A stretch of 64,000 nt of DNA, from positions 1-64,000 of the forward strand of contig NZ_JAAVVZ010000011.1 of assembly GCF_023910635.1 (NCBI RefSeq), given 5' to 3'. Under the pieces are notes generated by a model. That model made no database searches and had not been told where the DNA came from. It worked only from the letters and a program-made list of their open reading frames with translations. The translations under genes were made by a program, and so were the position numbers. Position 1 is the first letter of the stretch. Each line of letters starts with the position of its first letter. Positions 36,926-44,736 of the stretch are shown here, piece by piece. Source of the DNA: Sphingorhabdus sp. (GTDB lineage: Bacteria > Pseudomonadota > Alphaproteobacteria > Sphingomonadales > Sphingomonadaceae).

Positions 36926-37549
36926 TCAATGTCTCTTGTCCGGAATTTGGGACGCAAGGAGACCAATTTCGGGCATCGATTCGATCAAAGCGTCGAGCGC
37001 GGCGGTAACTAACTGCTGCGCCGATTCGTGCTGAACCGCACAAGCCAGCCGGAGCTTCAAATGGCGCTCACTATCGAGGCGGAGCGTGAATGCAGCTTTG
37101 TCTTTCGAGCCGGACTTGGACCGCGCGCGCGACCGCGGTGCATCGGTTTTTCCAAAACGCGAGATTGGCCGTGTCACGGGCTCTGGCGTCACAGTGACAA
37201 TGGTCAAAGCATCGGTCACCAATGCGGGTTCCATCGCAAAGCTGTCAAAGCCAGCTTCTACTTCGTTATTGGCTTCCATAGCTTGTTCCAAACGGTCTTG
37301 CTGATGCTTGACCTCGGGCACCGCGCCCGCCAGCATGTTTGCTCCATGGAAATTGTGATCATAATCCATCGGTGTCGACGGATCAGGATCAACATCAAAT
37401 CCCATATCATTCCATCCCAAGTCATCCTGCGCAATGGAAGCACTCATGTTGCCATTGAACATCGAAGGACGCCGCATGGCAGGCCGTGCCAGGCCCTTGC
37501 GCGCTAGCAAGATGCCGGAAAGAGAAGCGATCGGTTTCAGTTCACCCAT
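36926..37549 (-). CDS. Putative ribbon-helix-helix protein downstream of a ParA-type ATPase
   Basis: A 207-aa protein with a disordered acidic first half (DPDPSTPMDYDHN), a basic stretch (RSRARSKSGSKDK) and a C-terminal segment AAFTLRLDSERHLKLRLACA followed by SAQQLVTAALDALI, which has the spacing of a ribbon-helix-helix or RepA-like DNA-binding fold. Its position 17 bp downstream of a ParA-family gene suggests it works with that ATPase. The DNA-binding call is inference from pattern only. Confidence 0.6.
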   Translation of the reverse strand: MGELKPIASLSGILLARKGLARPAMRRPSMFNGNMSASIAQDDLGWNDMGFDVDPDPSTPMDYDHNFHGANMLAGAVPEVKHQQDRLEQAMEANNEVEAGFDSFAMEPALVTDALTIVTVTPEPVTRPISRFGKTDAPRSRARSKSGSKDKAAFTLRLDSERHLKLRLACAVQHESAQQLVTAALDALIESMPEIGLLASQIPDKRH

Positions 37550-37566
37550 TTTCTTGCCCTCTCCGG

Positions 37567-38283
37567 TTAGCCAACGACCCGGCGACCGAAGCCACCGTTA
37601 GGACGGGCGACAGATACCTGCTGACTGGTTGCGGCGGGCGCGCTGAAAACAGTACGGCGAAAATTCTTCTCCAAACGGTCGGAAATATAGGACCATAATT
37701 GAACAACTTCCTGTGAAGACCGCCCCTTGGGATCGATCTCCATAACCGTGCGGCCATCAATCATCGACGCTGCAAAATCAATACGTTGATGCAGGGTGAT
37801 CGGCGCAACTGTACCATGCTGAGAAAGCGCAACAGCGGCCTCAGAGGTAATCCTGGCCTTTGGCGTTGCGGCATTGACGACGAAGATGAGCGGCTTTCCA
37901 GCGCGTTCACACAGGTCGACCGTTGCACCAACGGCCCGCAGGTCATGCGGGCTTGGACGCGTTGGCACGACAATGATTTCAGCAACTGATATGACGCTTT
38001 GGATCGCCATGGTGATCGCCGGTGGCGTATCAATGACCGCAAGCTTAAAGCCCTGTTCTCGCAAAATAGCGAGATCAGCGGTCAATCGGGCTACCGTAGT
38101 CTGCGCAAAAGCAGGCAAGTCGGCTTCACGTTCGTTCCACCAGTCGGAGAGCGACCCTTGCGGATCGATATCGATAAGCACAACGGGCCCGGCGCCTGCC
38201 AGTTGCGCCTGAACCGCCAAATGGCCAGATAGGGTTGTTTTACCCGATCCGCCTTTCTGTGATGCCAATGCGAGAACTCTCAC
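37567..38283 (-). CDS. ParA/MinD-family ATPase
   Basis: A 238-aa P-loop ATPase of the ParA superfamily with deviant Walker A KGGSGKTTLSGHLA near residue 10, Walker A' in DIDPQGSLSDWW and Walker B LAVIDTPPA. The GTG at 38283 was chosen because AAAGGGG lies about 7 bp upstream and conserved sequence (MRVLALASQKGG) starts at once; a TTG at 38301 is a poorer choice. This short form lacks the N-terminal helix-turn-helix of plasmid ParA proteins. With the downstream RHH and SPOR-TPR genes it could position a cellular cargo; chromosomal parAB is not implied. Confidence 0.88.
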   Translation of the reverse strand: MRVLALASQKGGSGKTTLSGHLAVQAQLAGAGPVVLIDIDPQGSLSDWWNEREADLPAFAQTTVARLTADLAILREQGFKLAVIDTPPAITMAIQSVISVAEIIVVPTRPSPHDLRAVGATVDLCERAGKPLIFVVNAATPKARITSEAAVALSQHGTVAPITLHQRIDFAASMIDGRTVMEIDPKGRSSQEVVQLWSYISDRLEKNFRRTVFSAPAATSQQVSVARPNGGFGRRVVG

Positions 38284-38301
38284 ATCATTCCCCTTTTGCA
38301 A

Positions 38302-38537
38302 ATGTTACAAATGGGGGTGTGACAGAACGGGGCTAAAAATATGTTAACGCCGCCTGCAATGGCGCAATCGGGTTTTATATCGTCATATTGAAATTCCTTA
38401 AAAGAAAATCCAAAGGAATTGAACAGTTCTTGAAAGTTTCTTGCTTAAGATATTAATCCAAAACATTTACCGAATATATGTTTTTGCATGATAAATTGAG
38501 AAACGATATGAGATGTTGTCAATTTGGAGTGCAAAAA
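38302..38537. other. Intergenic region between the ParA gene and the broken SPOR gene
   Basis: About 235 bp between divergent genes, AT-rich near 38380-38480 and likely to hold both promoters. No gene or clear operator was found. Confidence 0.45.
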
Positions 38538-38858
38538 ATGGGCAGGCGTTCGGATATTGTCAAACTGGTAATTGGCTTGTTTGCGTTGATATCCGGCGCA
38601 GTCGCGGCAAAGGCGGATACAAAGGCGGGAACCGATGCCTGGTCGCGCGGCGATTATGTGGTTGCGGTGGAAGAGTGGCGCCAACCGGCACTTGAAGGCG
38701 ACGCCGAAGCCCAGTTTCATCTTGGTCAGGCCTATAGACTTGGCCGTGGCGTAAAAACCGACCTAAATACTGCGTTGGATTGGTATCGCAAGGCAGCCGC
38801 ACAAGGTCATATACAGGCGGGGGACAATTGCGGCCATTTGTTGCATTACCAAAAAAAG

Positions 38859-38883
38859 GGGAATTATATACGAAACTAGACAA
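38859..38883 (+). repeat. Left terminal inverted repeat of the IS1595-type transposon
   Basis: 25 bp beginning GGGAATTATATACGAAAC. It is identical to the reverse complement of 42875-42899 and is preceded by the target duplication AAAAAAAG. Confidence 0.93.
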
Positions 38884-38944
38884 AATCGCTTGCACTCAAC
38901 GTCTAATTAAAATATATAACTAGATAGTAATTGGAGTGAGTTGA

Positions 38945-39892
38945 ATGTCTAAGAAAGCACCCGGCAAGAGCGAACGGACAGGCCTAACGGTCCTCCAACT
39001 TTTCCAGATGTTCCCAGATGAAGCGGCAAGTCGCAAATGGCTTGAAGATATTCGATGGTCGGATGGTGAGCGGTTTTGCCCACACTGCGGCTCGCTCAAA
39101 ACAACAGCCGTAAAAAACGAAATTCCGATGCCTTATCACTGTGGCGAATGCCGCCAGTATTTCAGCGTCAAAACCGGCACGGTGATGCAGTCCAGCAAAG
39201 TTGCCCTGCAGAAGTGGGTGATTGCGATGTATCTCATGTCCACCAGCCTCAAGGGCGTATCGAGCATGAAGCTGCACCGTGATTTGGGCGTCACGCAAAA
39301 GACCGCTTGGATGCTTGCACAGAAAATCCGGCAGGGCTGGATTGACGGCAGCGATCAGCTGACGGGCAAAGTTGAAGTTGACGAAACCTACGTTGGCGGC
39401 AAAGAGCGTAACAAGCACCGGAACAAGCGACTGAATGCTGGTCGCGGCGCAGTCGGTAAAACGGCTGTTATTGGTGCGAAAGAGCGCAACGGGAAAGTAA
39501 AAGTCGCCGTAATCGAGAAAACCGATGCTGCGACGTTGGAGGGTTTTATCTTGAACAGCGTGCAAACAGGCGCGACGGTATTTACTGACGAGCATCGGGG
39601 CTATAGCGGCCTGTCGAAATCATTCAGCCATCAATCGGTCAAGCACAGCGTCGGTGAATACGTCAACGGCATGGCGCACACCAATGGCATTGAAAGTTTC
39701 TGGGCGATGCTCAAGCGCGGATATAAAGGCACCTATCACCAGATGAGCGCCAAGCACATCGAGCGCTACGTCACGGAATTTGCTGGTCGGCATAACGTCA
39801 GAGGCTGCGATACCATCGTTCAAATGACGATGCTGGCAAAAGGACTGGATGGTAAACGGTTGCGCTATGACGATCTGGTAGCGGTGCGATGA
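38945..39892 (+). CDS. IS1595-family transposase
   Basis: A 315-aa transposase. The N-terminal zinc ribbon has CPHC and CGEC pairs (ERFCPHCGS, YHCGECRQYF). The catalytic part has the first Asp in KVEVDETYVGGKE, the second in TVFTDEHRGY and the third block HTNGIESFWAMLKRGYKG, where IS1595 enzymes carry N or E. It appears intact and full length. It overlaps the methylase gene by 4 bp (ATGA), which ties expression of the cargo to the transposase. Confidence 0.95.
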   Translation: MSKKAPGKSERTGLTVLQLFQMFPDEAASRKWLEDIRWSDGERFCPHCGSLKTTAVKNEIPMPYHCGECRQYFSVKTGTVMQSSKVALQKWVIAMYLMSTSLKGVSSMKLHRDLGVTQKTAWMLAQKIRQGWIDGSDQLTGKVEVDETYVGGKERNKHRNKRLNAGRGAVGKTAVIGAKERNGKVKVAVIEKTDAATLEGFILNSVQTGATVFTDEHRGYSGLSKSFSHQSVKHSVGEYVNGMAHTNGIESFWAMLKRGYKGTYHQMSAKHIERYVTEFAGRHNVRGCDTIVQMTMLAKGLDGKRLRYDDLVAVR

Positions 39893-41763
39893 AAAACGAA
39901 CGCATCACCGAAGATTTTGTCCGCGACCATTTCAAGAATGACCCGCTGTTCGGGGCCGTTCGGTTTGATGAACAAAAAACGTCGATTACCAAGGCAAAGT
40001 CCTGCCTGTCGAAAGCGTCGAAAAGCATGACGGGCAAATCTGGTTTTCCCGAATTTATCGTTAGTTTTCCAGCGCTTCCGGATGATATTATCGTTATTGA
40101 GTGCAAAGCAGACGCAAAGGCGCATCGAAGCAAATTGGGTGATGATCCTTGCGGATACGCCGTTGACGGCGCGCTACACTATTCCGCTTTTCTGGCACAG
40201 GAATACAATGTCATATCTATTGCCGTAAGTGGCAGCGATCCGAAAAATCTAAAAATCTCGTCATTCTATCAAAAGCAGAATGAAACTGAAGTAACAGAAG
40301 AAGATGAAAAGCTAATAGGTATATTTTCCTATATCGAACGTCTCGGGGGAGGGGCGCAAGCGCATAATATAGAGAGTACAGAAATAACTAAAACTGCGAT
40401 TGATCTGAACAATGATTTTGACGATTACTCAATAGCCGAATATGAGAGATGCACTATAGTTAGCGCAATTTTGTTGGCGCTTCACAACCCCGCCTTTAAG
40501 AGCTCATACAAGAAAATGGCGTCATCAAAGGAGATGACGCCTACCCCCGAGCGTGTGGCAAAGTTGATTATTACTGGTATTGGCAACGTGCTTGAGGACA
40601 ACGAGATTGATGCCGAGCGCGTAAAATCCATGCTTGGGGAATTTCAGAAAATCCGCAACCATGACATCGCCAAATCCGAAAAGATAAAACGCAAAAAAGC
40701 CGCAGCAGAGGATGATAACTATGTCCTGCGCAACCTCATCGAACGGCTCGAAAAATCAATTCTACCCCTGATTTCAATGGGCGAAAAAGGGTATGATGTT
40801 CTCGGTCGCTTCTATCGGGAATTTATCCGTTACGCAGGCTCTGACAAGAAAACGGGGCTAGTGCTGACGCCGCAGCATATCACCGAGTTTTGCGGGGATT
40901 TGGTGAATCTAAACGTCAATGATGTTGTATATGACAGTTGCTGCGGAACGGGCGGCTTTCTGATCGCGTCAATGAAGCGGCTTATTGGCCTTGCCGGTAA
41001 CGATGAGATAAAGAAGGGTGAGATCAAAAAGAACCAGCTTATCGGGATTGAAAAGCGAACGGATATGTTCACCTTCGCTTGTTCCAATATGATGATGAGC
41101 GGTGATGGCAAATCTCATATATATCGTGGTGATTCATTCTCGCCCGACAACACCACGATAATTAAGGCGCTCAAGCCAACAGTGGCCTTCCTCAATCCGC
41201 CTTATAATGTGGGTGAGGATGGACAATTGGCGTTTATCGAGAGCGCGCTGTCATGTCTCCAACCCGGGGGAAGGTGTGCCGCAATCGTTCAGATGAGCTG
41301 CGCAACGTCAACTGGGGCTGCTGCAATACTTGTTCGCGAGCGCTTGCTCAAAGCGCATAAACTGACGGGCGTTTTCTCAATGCCAGACGATCTATTTCAT
41401 CCGGTCGGCGTCATTACTTGCATAATGGTTTTTGAGGCGCATAGCCCGCATCCAGTGGGTTACAAGACTTTCTTTGGCTACTACAAAGATGATGGGTTTA
41501 GGAAAACCAAGCATATTGGCCGCGTAAACAAGGGCCAGTGGGACGCTATAAGGGCAGGCTGGCTAAGCACATACATCAACCGCGAAACTCAAGCCGGGCT
41601 TAGTGTCATGAAGGTAGTTTCCGCATCGGATGAGTGGTGCGCGGAAGCGTATATGGCAACAGATTACTCCAAGATCGATCAAACTGACTTTGAAAAGGCG
41701 GTTCGAGATTATGCTGTTTACCGGCTGCTAAATCTGGGCACGATAGAGGGTGCTGCACAATGA
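39889..41763 (+). CDS. Fused restriction nuclease / N6-adenine DNA methyltransferase, BcgI A-subunit-like
   Basis: A 624-aa protein. The N-terminal part has a PD-(D/E)xK-like nuclease pattern: Pro54-Glu55 in GFPEFIVSF, then Glu71-Cys-Lys73 in IIVIECKAD. A helical linker (about 200-300) leads to a gamma-class amino-methyltransferase with motif I VYDSCCGTGGFLI (Asp349-Gly356) and motif IV NPPY (436-439). The combination of cleavage and methylation in a protein of about 630 aa followed by a separate specificity subunit matches type IIB enzymes such as BcgI. An ordinary type I HsdM would lack the nuclease part. It is encoded within the transposon and overlaps both neighbours by 4 bp. Confidence 0.85.
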   Translation: MKNERITEDFVRDHFKNDPLFGAVRFDEQKTSITKAKSCLSKASKSMTGKSGFPEFIVSFPALPDDIIVIECKADAKAHRSKLGDDPCGYAVDGALHYSAFLAQEYNVISIAVSGSDPKNLKISSFYQKQNETEVTEEDEKLIGIFSYIERLGGGAQAHNIESTEITKTAIDLNNDFDDYSIAEYERCTIVSAILLALHNPAFKSSYKKMASSKEMTPTPERVAKLIITGIGNVLEDNEIDAERVKSMLGEFQKIRNHDIAKSEKIKRKKAAAEDDNYVLRNLIERLEKSILPLISMGEKGYDVLGRFYREFIRYAGSDKKTGLVLTPQHITEFCGDLVNLNVNDVVYDSCCGTGGFLIASMKRLIGLAGNDEIKKGEIKKNQLIGIEKRTDMFTFACSNMMMSGDGKSHIYRGDSFSPDNTTIIKALKPTVAFLNPPYNVGEDGQLAFIESALSCLQPGGRCAAIVQMSCATSTGAAAILVRERLLKAHKLTGVFSMPDDLFHPVGVITCIMVFEAHSPHPVGYKTFFGYYKDDGFRKTKHIGRVNKGQWDAIRAGWLSTYINRETQAGLSVMKVVSASDEWCAEAYMATDYSKIDQTDFEKAVRDYAVYRLLNLGTIEGAAQ

Positions 41764-42716
41764 CGGCCATTGTCTCTGAAATTTTTGATATTCGTTACGG
41801 ACATTCGCTAGAATTGAATGGCCTTGTCCAGACATCTCTTGATAACGGGATAGCCTTCATTTCTCGAAAAGCTGGCGACAATGGAATTTCAGCATATGTG
41901 GAGGCAGTTGATGACCTTGAACCAGCAAAAGCGGGGGAAATTTCCTGTGCGCTTAGTGGGAATGGTGTCTTAACAACCTGCCTGCAAGAGCGCCCGTTTT
42001 ACACAGGTTATCACGTTGCGATATTGCGACCGAAGCAAACAATGTCGAAAGCTGAAATACTATTCTACTGTCTTTGCATCAAGTCCAACCGTTACCGATA
42101 CAGCTATGGGCGGCAGGCGAACAAAACCCTTGGCCGCTTGATCGTGCCGTCACCAAACGAATTGCCCGAATGGGTAAATTCATCAAATTTGGAGCCATTT
42201 GAAGATGCTAAATCCGCAATTTCCGCAGGAATGCCGGAAACAGCGCCCCATGAAATATGGTCGGATTTTAGATATGATGAAATCTTTGATATCGAGCGAG
42301 GGAAAGGGCCAAGAAAGGCTACTTTGACAAGCCACGGCGCCACACCGTTTATTTCGTCCACCGATAGCAACAATGGCCTGACAGGTTACACCTCCGAAAA
42401 ACCACGGCACAGTGGAAATGTTATCACGGTAAATCGCAACGGCAGTGTTGGAGAAGCATTTTACCAACCCATACCTTTTTCCTCCACCGAGGATGTTCAT
42501 GTTTTTAAGCCAAAATTCGACATGAACAAATACATCGGAATCTTTTTAGCAACACTTATCCGGCAAGAAAAGTATCGCTTCAACTATGGGAGAAAATGGG
42601 GGTTAGGTCGCATGAATGAATCCATCATCAGGCTACCGGTCACGACGGACGGGCAACCTGATTGGGATTTTATGGAAAGATATGTTAAAGCGCTACCATA
42701 TAGCGTTAGTTTGTAA
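41760..42716 (+). CDS. Restriction-modification specificity subunit, BcgI B-subunit-like
   Basis: A 318-aa protein with two similar halves, each a target-recognition domain. The first has FDIRYGHSLELNG, IAFISRKAGDNGISAYV and YRYSYGRQANKTLGRLIVP. The second has FDIERGKGPRKATL, TPFISSTDSNNGLTGYT and YRFNYGRKWGLGRMNESII. Two domains predict a bipartite DNA target. The length is close to that of the BcgI B subunit. It overlaps the nuclease-methylase gene by 4 bp (ATGA). The target sequence cannot be predicted by eye. Confidence 0.85.
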   Translation: MTAIVSEIFDIRYGHSLELNGLVQTSLDNGIAFISRKAGDNGISAYVEAVDDLEPAKAGEISCALSGNGVLTTCLQERPFYTGYHVAILRPKQTMSKAEILFYCLCIKSNRYRYSYGRQANKTLGRLIVPSPNELPEWVNSSNLEPFEDAKSAISAGMPETAPHEIWSDFRYDEIFDIERGKGPRKATLTSHGATPFISSTDSNNGLTGYTSEKPRHSGNVITVNRNGSVGEAFYQPIPFSSTEDVHVFKPKFDMNKYIGIFLATLIRQEKYRFNYGRKWGLGRMNESIIRLPVTTDGQPDWDFMERYVKALPYSVSL

Positions 42717-42725
42717 GGCAAGAGA

Positions 42726-42869
42726 ATGACCGATAAGCCACCCGCCCAAAAAGGCCGTCCAGTCACGAACAAACTGGATCAAATTCCAGCCTCGCCAGAG
42801 GACATCGCCAAAGCTATTTTTCGGTCTGCCGACAAGAAAATCAAAAAGCCGAAACCGAAGCCGAATTAA
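42726..42869 (+). CDS. Small basic protein at the end of the transposon cargo, 47 aa
   Basis: The protein begins MTDKPPAQKGRPVTNKLDQI, contains ASPEDIAKAIF and ends in a lysine/proline tail (KKIKKPKPKPN). The ATG follows AAGGCAAGAGA 9 bp after the specificity-subunit stop. I recall similar short proteins next to IS1595-type transposases, but I cannot verify this here. Possible roles are regulation of the cargo or help in transposition; function unknown. Confidence 0.6.
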   Translation: MTDKPPAQKGRPVTNKLDQIPASPEDIAKAIFRSADKKIKKPKPKPN

Positions 42870-42874
42870 ATGGC

Positions 42875-42899
42875 TTGTCTAGTTTCGTATATAATTCCC
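42875..42899 (-). repeat. Right terminal inverted repeat of the IS1595-type transposon
   Basis: 25 bp ending GTTTCGTATATAATTCCC, the reverse complement of the left end. It is followed directly by AAAAAAAG, the second copy of the target duplication. Confidence 0.93.
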
Positions 42900-43421
42900 A
42901 AAAAAAGTATAATGAAGCACTTCCGTTTCTAATCGCATCCTCGGACCGCGGCGAACCGCGCGCGCAATATCTGTTGGCAACCGAATTGTTCAACGGCGTC
43001 AACATCGAAAAGGACTGGATCCGTGCCTATGCAATGATGACGCGCGCTGCATCGGCGGGCATAGCACCTGCGTCACGCAGCTTAGCGCTCATGGACCAAT
43101 ATATCCCGGCTGAACAAAGGCAGGCGGGAATCTTGCGCGCGCGTGCACTGGATCAAAGCGCCGACGGTGCACGCGGGGCGCAGGTCGATGGTCTTGCGTT
43201 GGACAGTCGCTCGCGTGAATCGGTTACGCTTGCTCCCGTATCAATGGGAGTGGCGGTTTCGGCAAAGCGCGCATCGGACTCAGTCGCTGACGAAAAATGG
43301 CGCATTCAGCTTGGCGCGTTCAGCCATGCCGCCAATGCAAAAAAGCTTTGGACGAAAATTGCCAAGGATATACCCAGGCTGGCGACGATGAAGCCAATCC
43401 TGAAAAGCGACGGCGCGCTTA

Positions 43422-44591
43422 TACCAACCTGCAATGATCATAACCCACTGGCCCATTTGCGGTGCCCGATGGTCATAATGCGCCAAGGCTGATCTATGAG
43501 TTTGTTCCACGCCTCGCAGCAGAGGTCGACGATATTGTCGTGGGAAGTGAACACCCGGTTGGAGAGCCAGTTGTCGCGCATGAACTGCCAGATATTCTCA
43601 ACCGGGTTGAGTTCAGGACATTTGGCCGGAAGCGCGATGATGCTGATATTGCCGGGAACATCCAGCTTGTCAGTCATATGCCAACCGGCTTGATCCATCA
43701 GTATAACAGCGTGAGCGCCAGGAGCGACGGCGAGCGCTATTTCTGTCAGATGGAGTGTCATGGTTTCGGTATTGCAGAACGGCAGCACCAGCCCCGCGCC
43801 CTTGCCGTGCTCCGGGCAGATTGCGCCGAAGATATAGGCCGATTTGGTCCGCTGGTCTTTGGGTGCCGATGGCCGCGTCCCGCGTCTGGCCCAACGCCGC
43901 GTGATCTTGTTCTTCTGGCCAATCCGCGCTTCGTCCTGGAACCAAATCTCTATCGGCGTGCCCTTCGGGAGAGTTGCTCTGACCTTTGCAAGCTCGGCGG
44001 CAAAGCCCCCTTTTTAAAGGCCTCCATCGCAAGCTCGTTCTGGGCGTAGTGGCGAGGCCGCGCCGTCAGCTTGACATAGCCCAGTCTCTTTAGCTCACGC
44101 CCCACGGTCGTTGCATCAAGCGAGACAGCAAATTCGTAATGAAGCCACTGGACCAAGTCGACCAGCCGCCAGCGAACGACGCCATGGATCGCCGGGATCG
44201 GGCCGCACTCGACCATTTCGACAAGCGCGCGGCGCTGGGCATCATTGAGCAGCGACTGTCTTCCCGGGGCCTTGCCATCGAGCAGCCCATCGGGACCTCG
44301 GGCGTTGAACCTCACCACCCAGTCACGCACGATCTGTAAGCCCACCCCGCCGATCCGCGCCGCCCTTGTCCGGCTGCCACCGTCGTAGATCTCGGCCAAT
44401 GCCAAAAGCCGGCGGGCCTGGTTCGCACTTTTCGACTTCCGCGCCAGTCGCCTCAAGGCAGTGCCGTCAAAATCATCCCGCAAGCTAATCGCTGATCCCA
44501 TGTCACGTCCTCCAAATGAAGAACAACATAGAATCAGACTTTCCACCGTTTGGGAATCCCAAATCTGAGTCAGCCTCACCGCAGCTTGGTA
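43422..44591 (-). mobile_element. IS630-family insertion sequence, 1170 bp
   Basis: The ends TACCAACCTGC and GCAGCTTGGTA form short inverted repeats with one mismatch. The direct repeat TTA flanks them (43419-43421 and 44592-44594), containing the TA target typical of IS630. Deleting the element with one TTA restores the conserved SPOR sequence LTRLQAGPF. The element carries one transposase in two overlapping frames on the minus strand. Confidence 0.9.
43438..44501 (-). CDS. IS630-family transposase, two frames joined by a -1 shift
   Basis: Frame one (start 44501, GGAGG upstream) encodes a helix-turn-helix part: MGSAISLRDDFDG, RAARIGGVGLQIVRDWVVRF and HGVVRWRLVDLVQWL. Frame two encodes the DDE domain: IWFQDEARIGQKNKITRRW, HAVILMDQAGWH and CPELNPVENIWQFM, with all three acidic residues present. 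The frames meet near 44000-44012 at CCTTTAAAAAGGGGGCTTTG, and a -1 shift there joins EAFKK to FAAELAKV. Programmed shifting at such runs is known in IS630 elements, so the copy may be active. Confidence 0.85.
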
Positions 44592-44681
44592 TTACCCGGC
44601 TACAAGCAGGGCCATTCGCCAGCAAAGCGGACGCCGAGGCAATCTGTAAAAAGTTGAAGGCAAGCGGGCAGCCATGCCTCA

Positions 44682-44736
44682 CCCTATCCGCGTCTTAGGG
44701 TCAGGACCCTATCCGCATCTTAGGGTCAGGACCCTA
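44682..44736. repeat. Tandem 25-bp duplication carrying two 16-bp TAGGGTCAGGACCCTA palindromes
   Basis: The 25-bp unit CCCTATCCGCrTCTTAGGGT... is present twice (44682-44706 and 44707-44731) with one difference (G/A). It includes two copies of the perfect palindrome TAGGGTCAGGACCCTA (44696-44711, 44721-44736). The first TAG ends the SPOR gene. The last one, read on the minus strand, ends the lipoprotein gene. The palindrome equals the two outer ends of the long repeats joined through their shared GACC. Confidence 0.88.

Larger units (their letters stand above)
38859..42899 (+). mobile_element. IS1595-family transposon with restriction-modification cargo, 4041 bp
   Basis: The ends match as inverted repeats over 25 bp (left GGGAATTATATACGAAACTA at 38859, right ending TAGTTTCGTATATAATTCCC at 42899). 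They are flanked by a perfect 8-bp direct repeat AAAAAAAG (38851-38858 and 42900-42907), the duplication length expected for IS1595. Contents in order are transposase, fused nuclease-methylase, specificity subunit and a small basic protein, all on the plus strand with 4-bp overlaps between the first three. The cargo is more AT-rich than the flanking chromosome by eye. Confidence 0.95.
38538..44698 (+). pseudogene. SEL1-repeat/SPOR-domain envelope protein gene interrupted by two mobile elements
   Basis: The gene is in three pieces: 38538-38858 (signal peptide MGRRSDIVKLVIGLFALISG, SEL1-like repeats such as AQFHLGQAYRLGRGVKT), 42908-43421 (more repeats, then the SPOR start WRIQLGAFSHAANAKKLW) and 44595-44698 (SPOR end TRLQAGPFASKADAEAIC). 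Removing the IS1595-type transposon with one 8-bp duplication, and the IS630-type element with one TTA, gives 939 bp encoding 312 aa without a stop. At the first junction the protein reads HYQKKYNEALPF, at the second ALTRLQAGPF, which is the SPOR consensus. The rest of the frame is undamaged, so both insertions look recent. The TAG stop codon lies in a TAGGGTCAGG repeat. It is divergent from the ParA cluster. Confidence 0.92.

Noticed and set aside
39889..42716. Orphan type I HsdM-HsdS pair lacking HsdR
   Set aside because: The methylase has its own N-terminal nuclease-like motif and the sizes fit a type IIB (BcgI-like) pair, so a separate HsdR is not required.
43422..44591. IS630 element as the autonomous parent of the TAGGGTCAGG repeats
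   Set aside because: Both use a TA-containing target, but the ends differ completely (TACCAACCTGC versus GGGTCAGGACC).
44516..44698. Separate 60-aa gene at the edge of the IS630 element
   Set aside because: Its first half is IS630 end sequence and its second half is the terminal fragment of the broken SPOR gene.
44682..44736. CRISPR-like repeat
   Set aside because: There are only two 25-bp units with no spacers, and the unit contains the dispersed palindrome.
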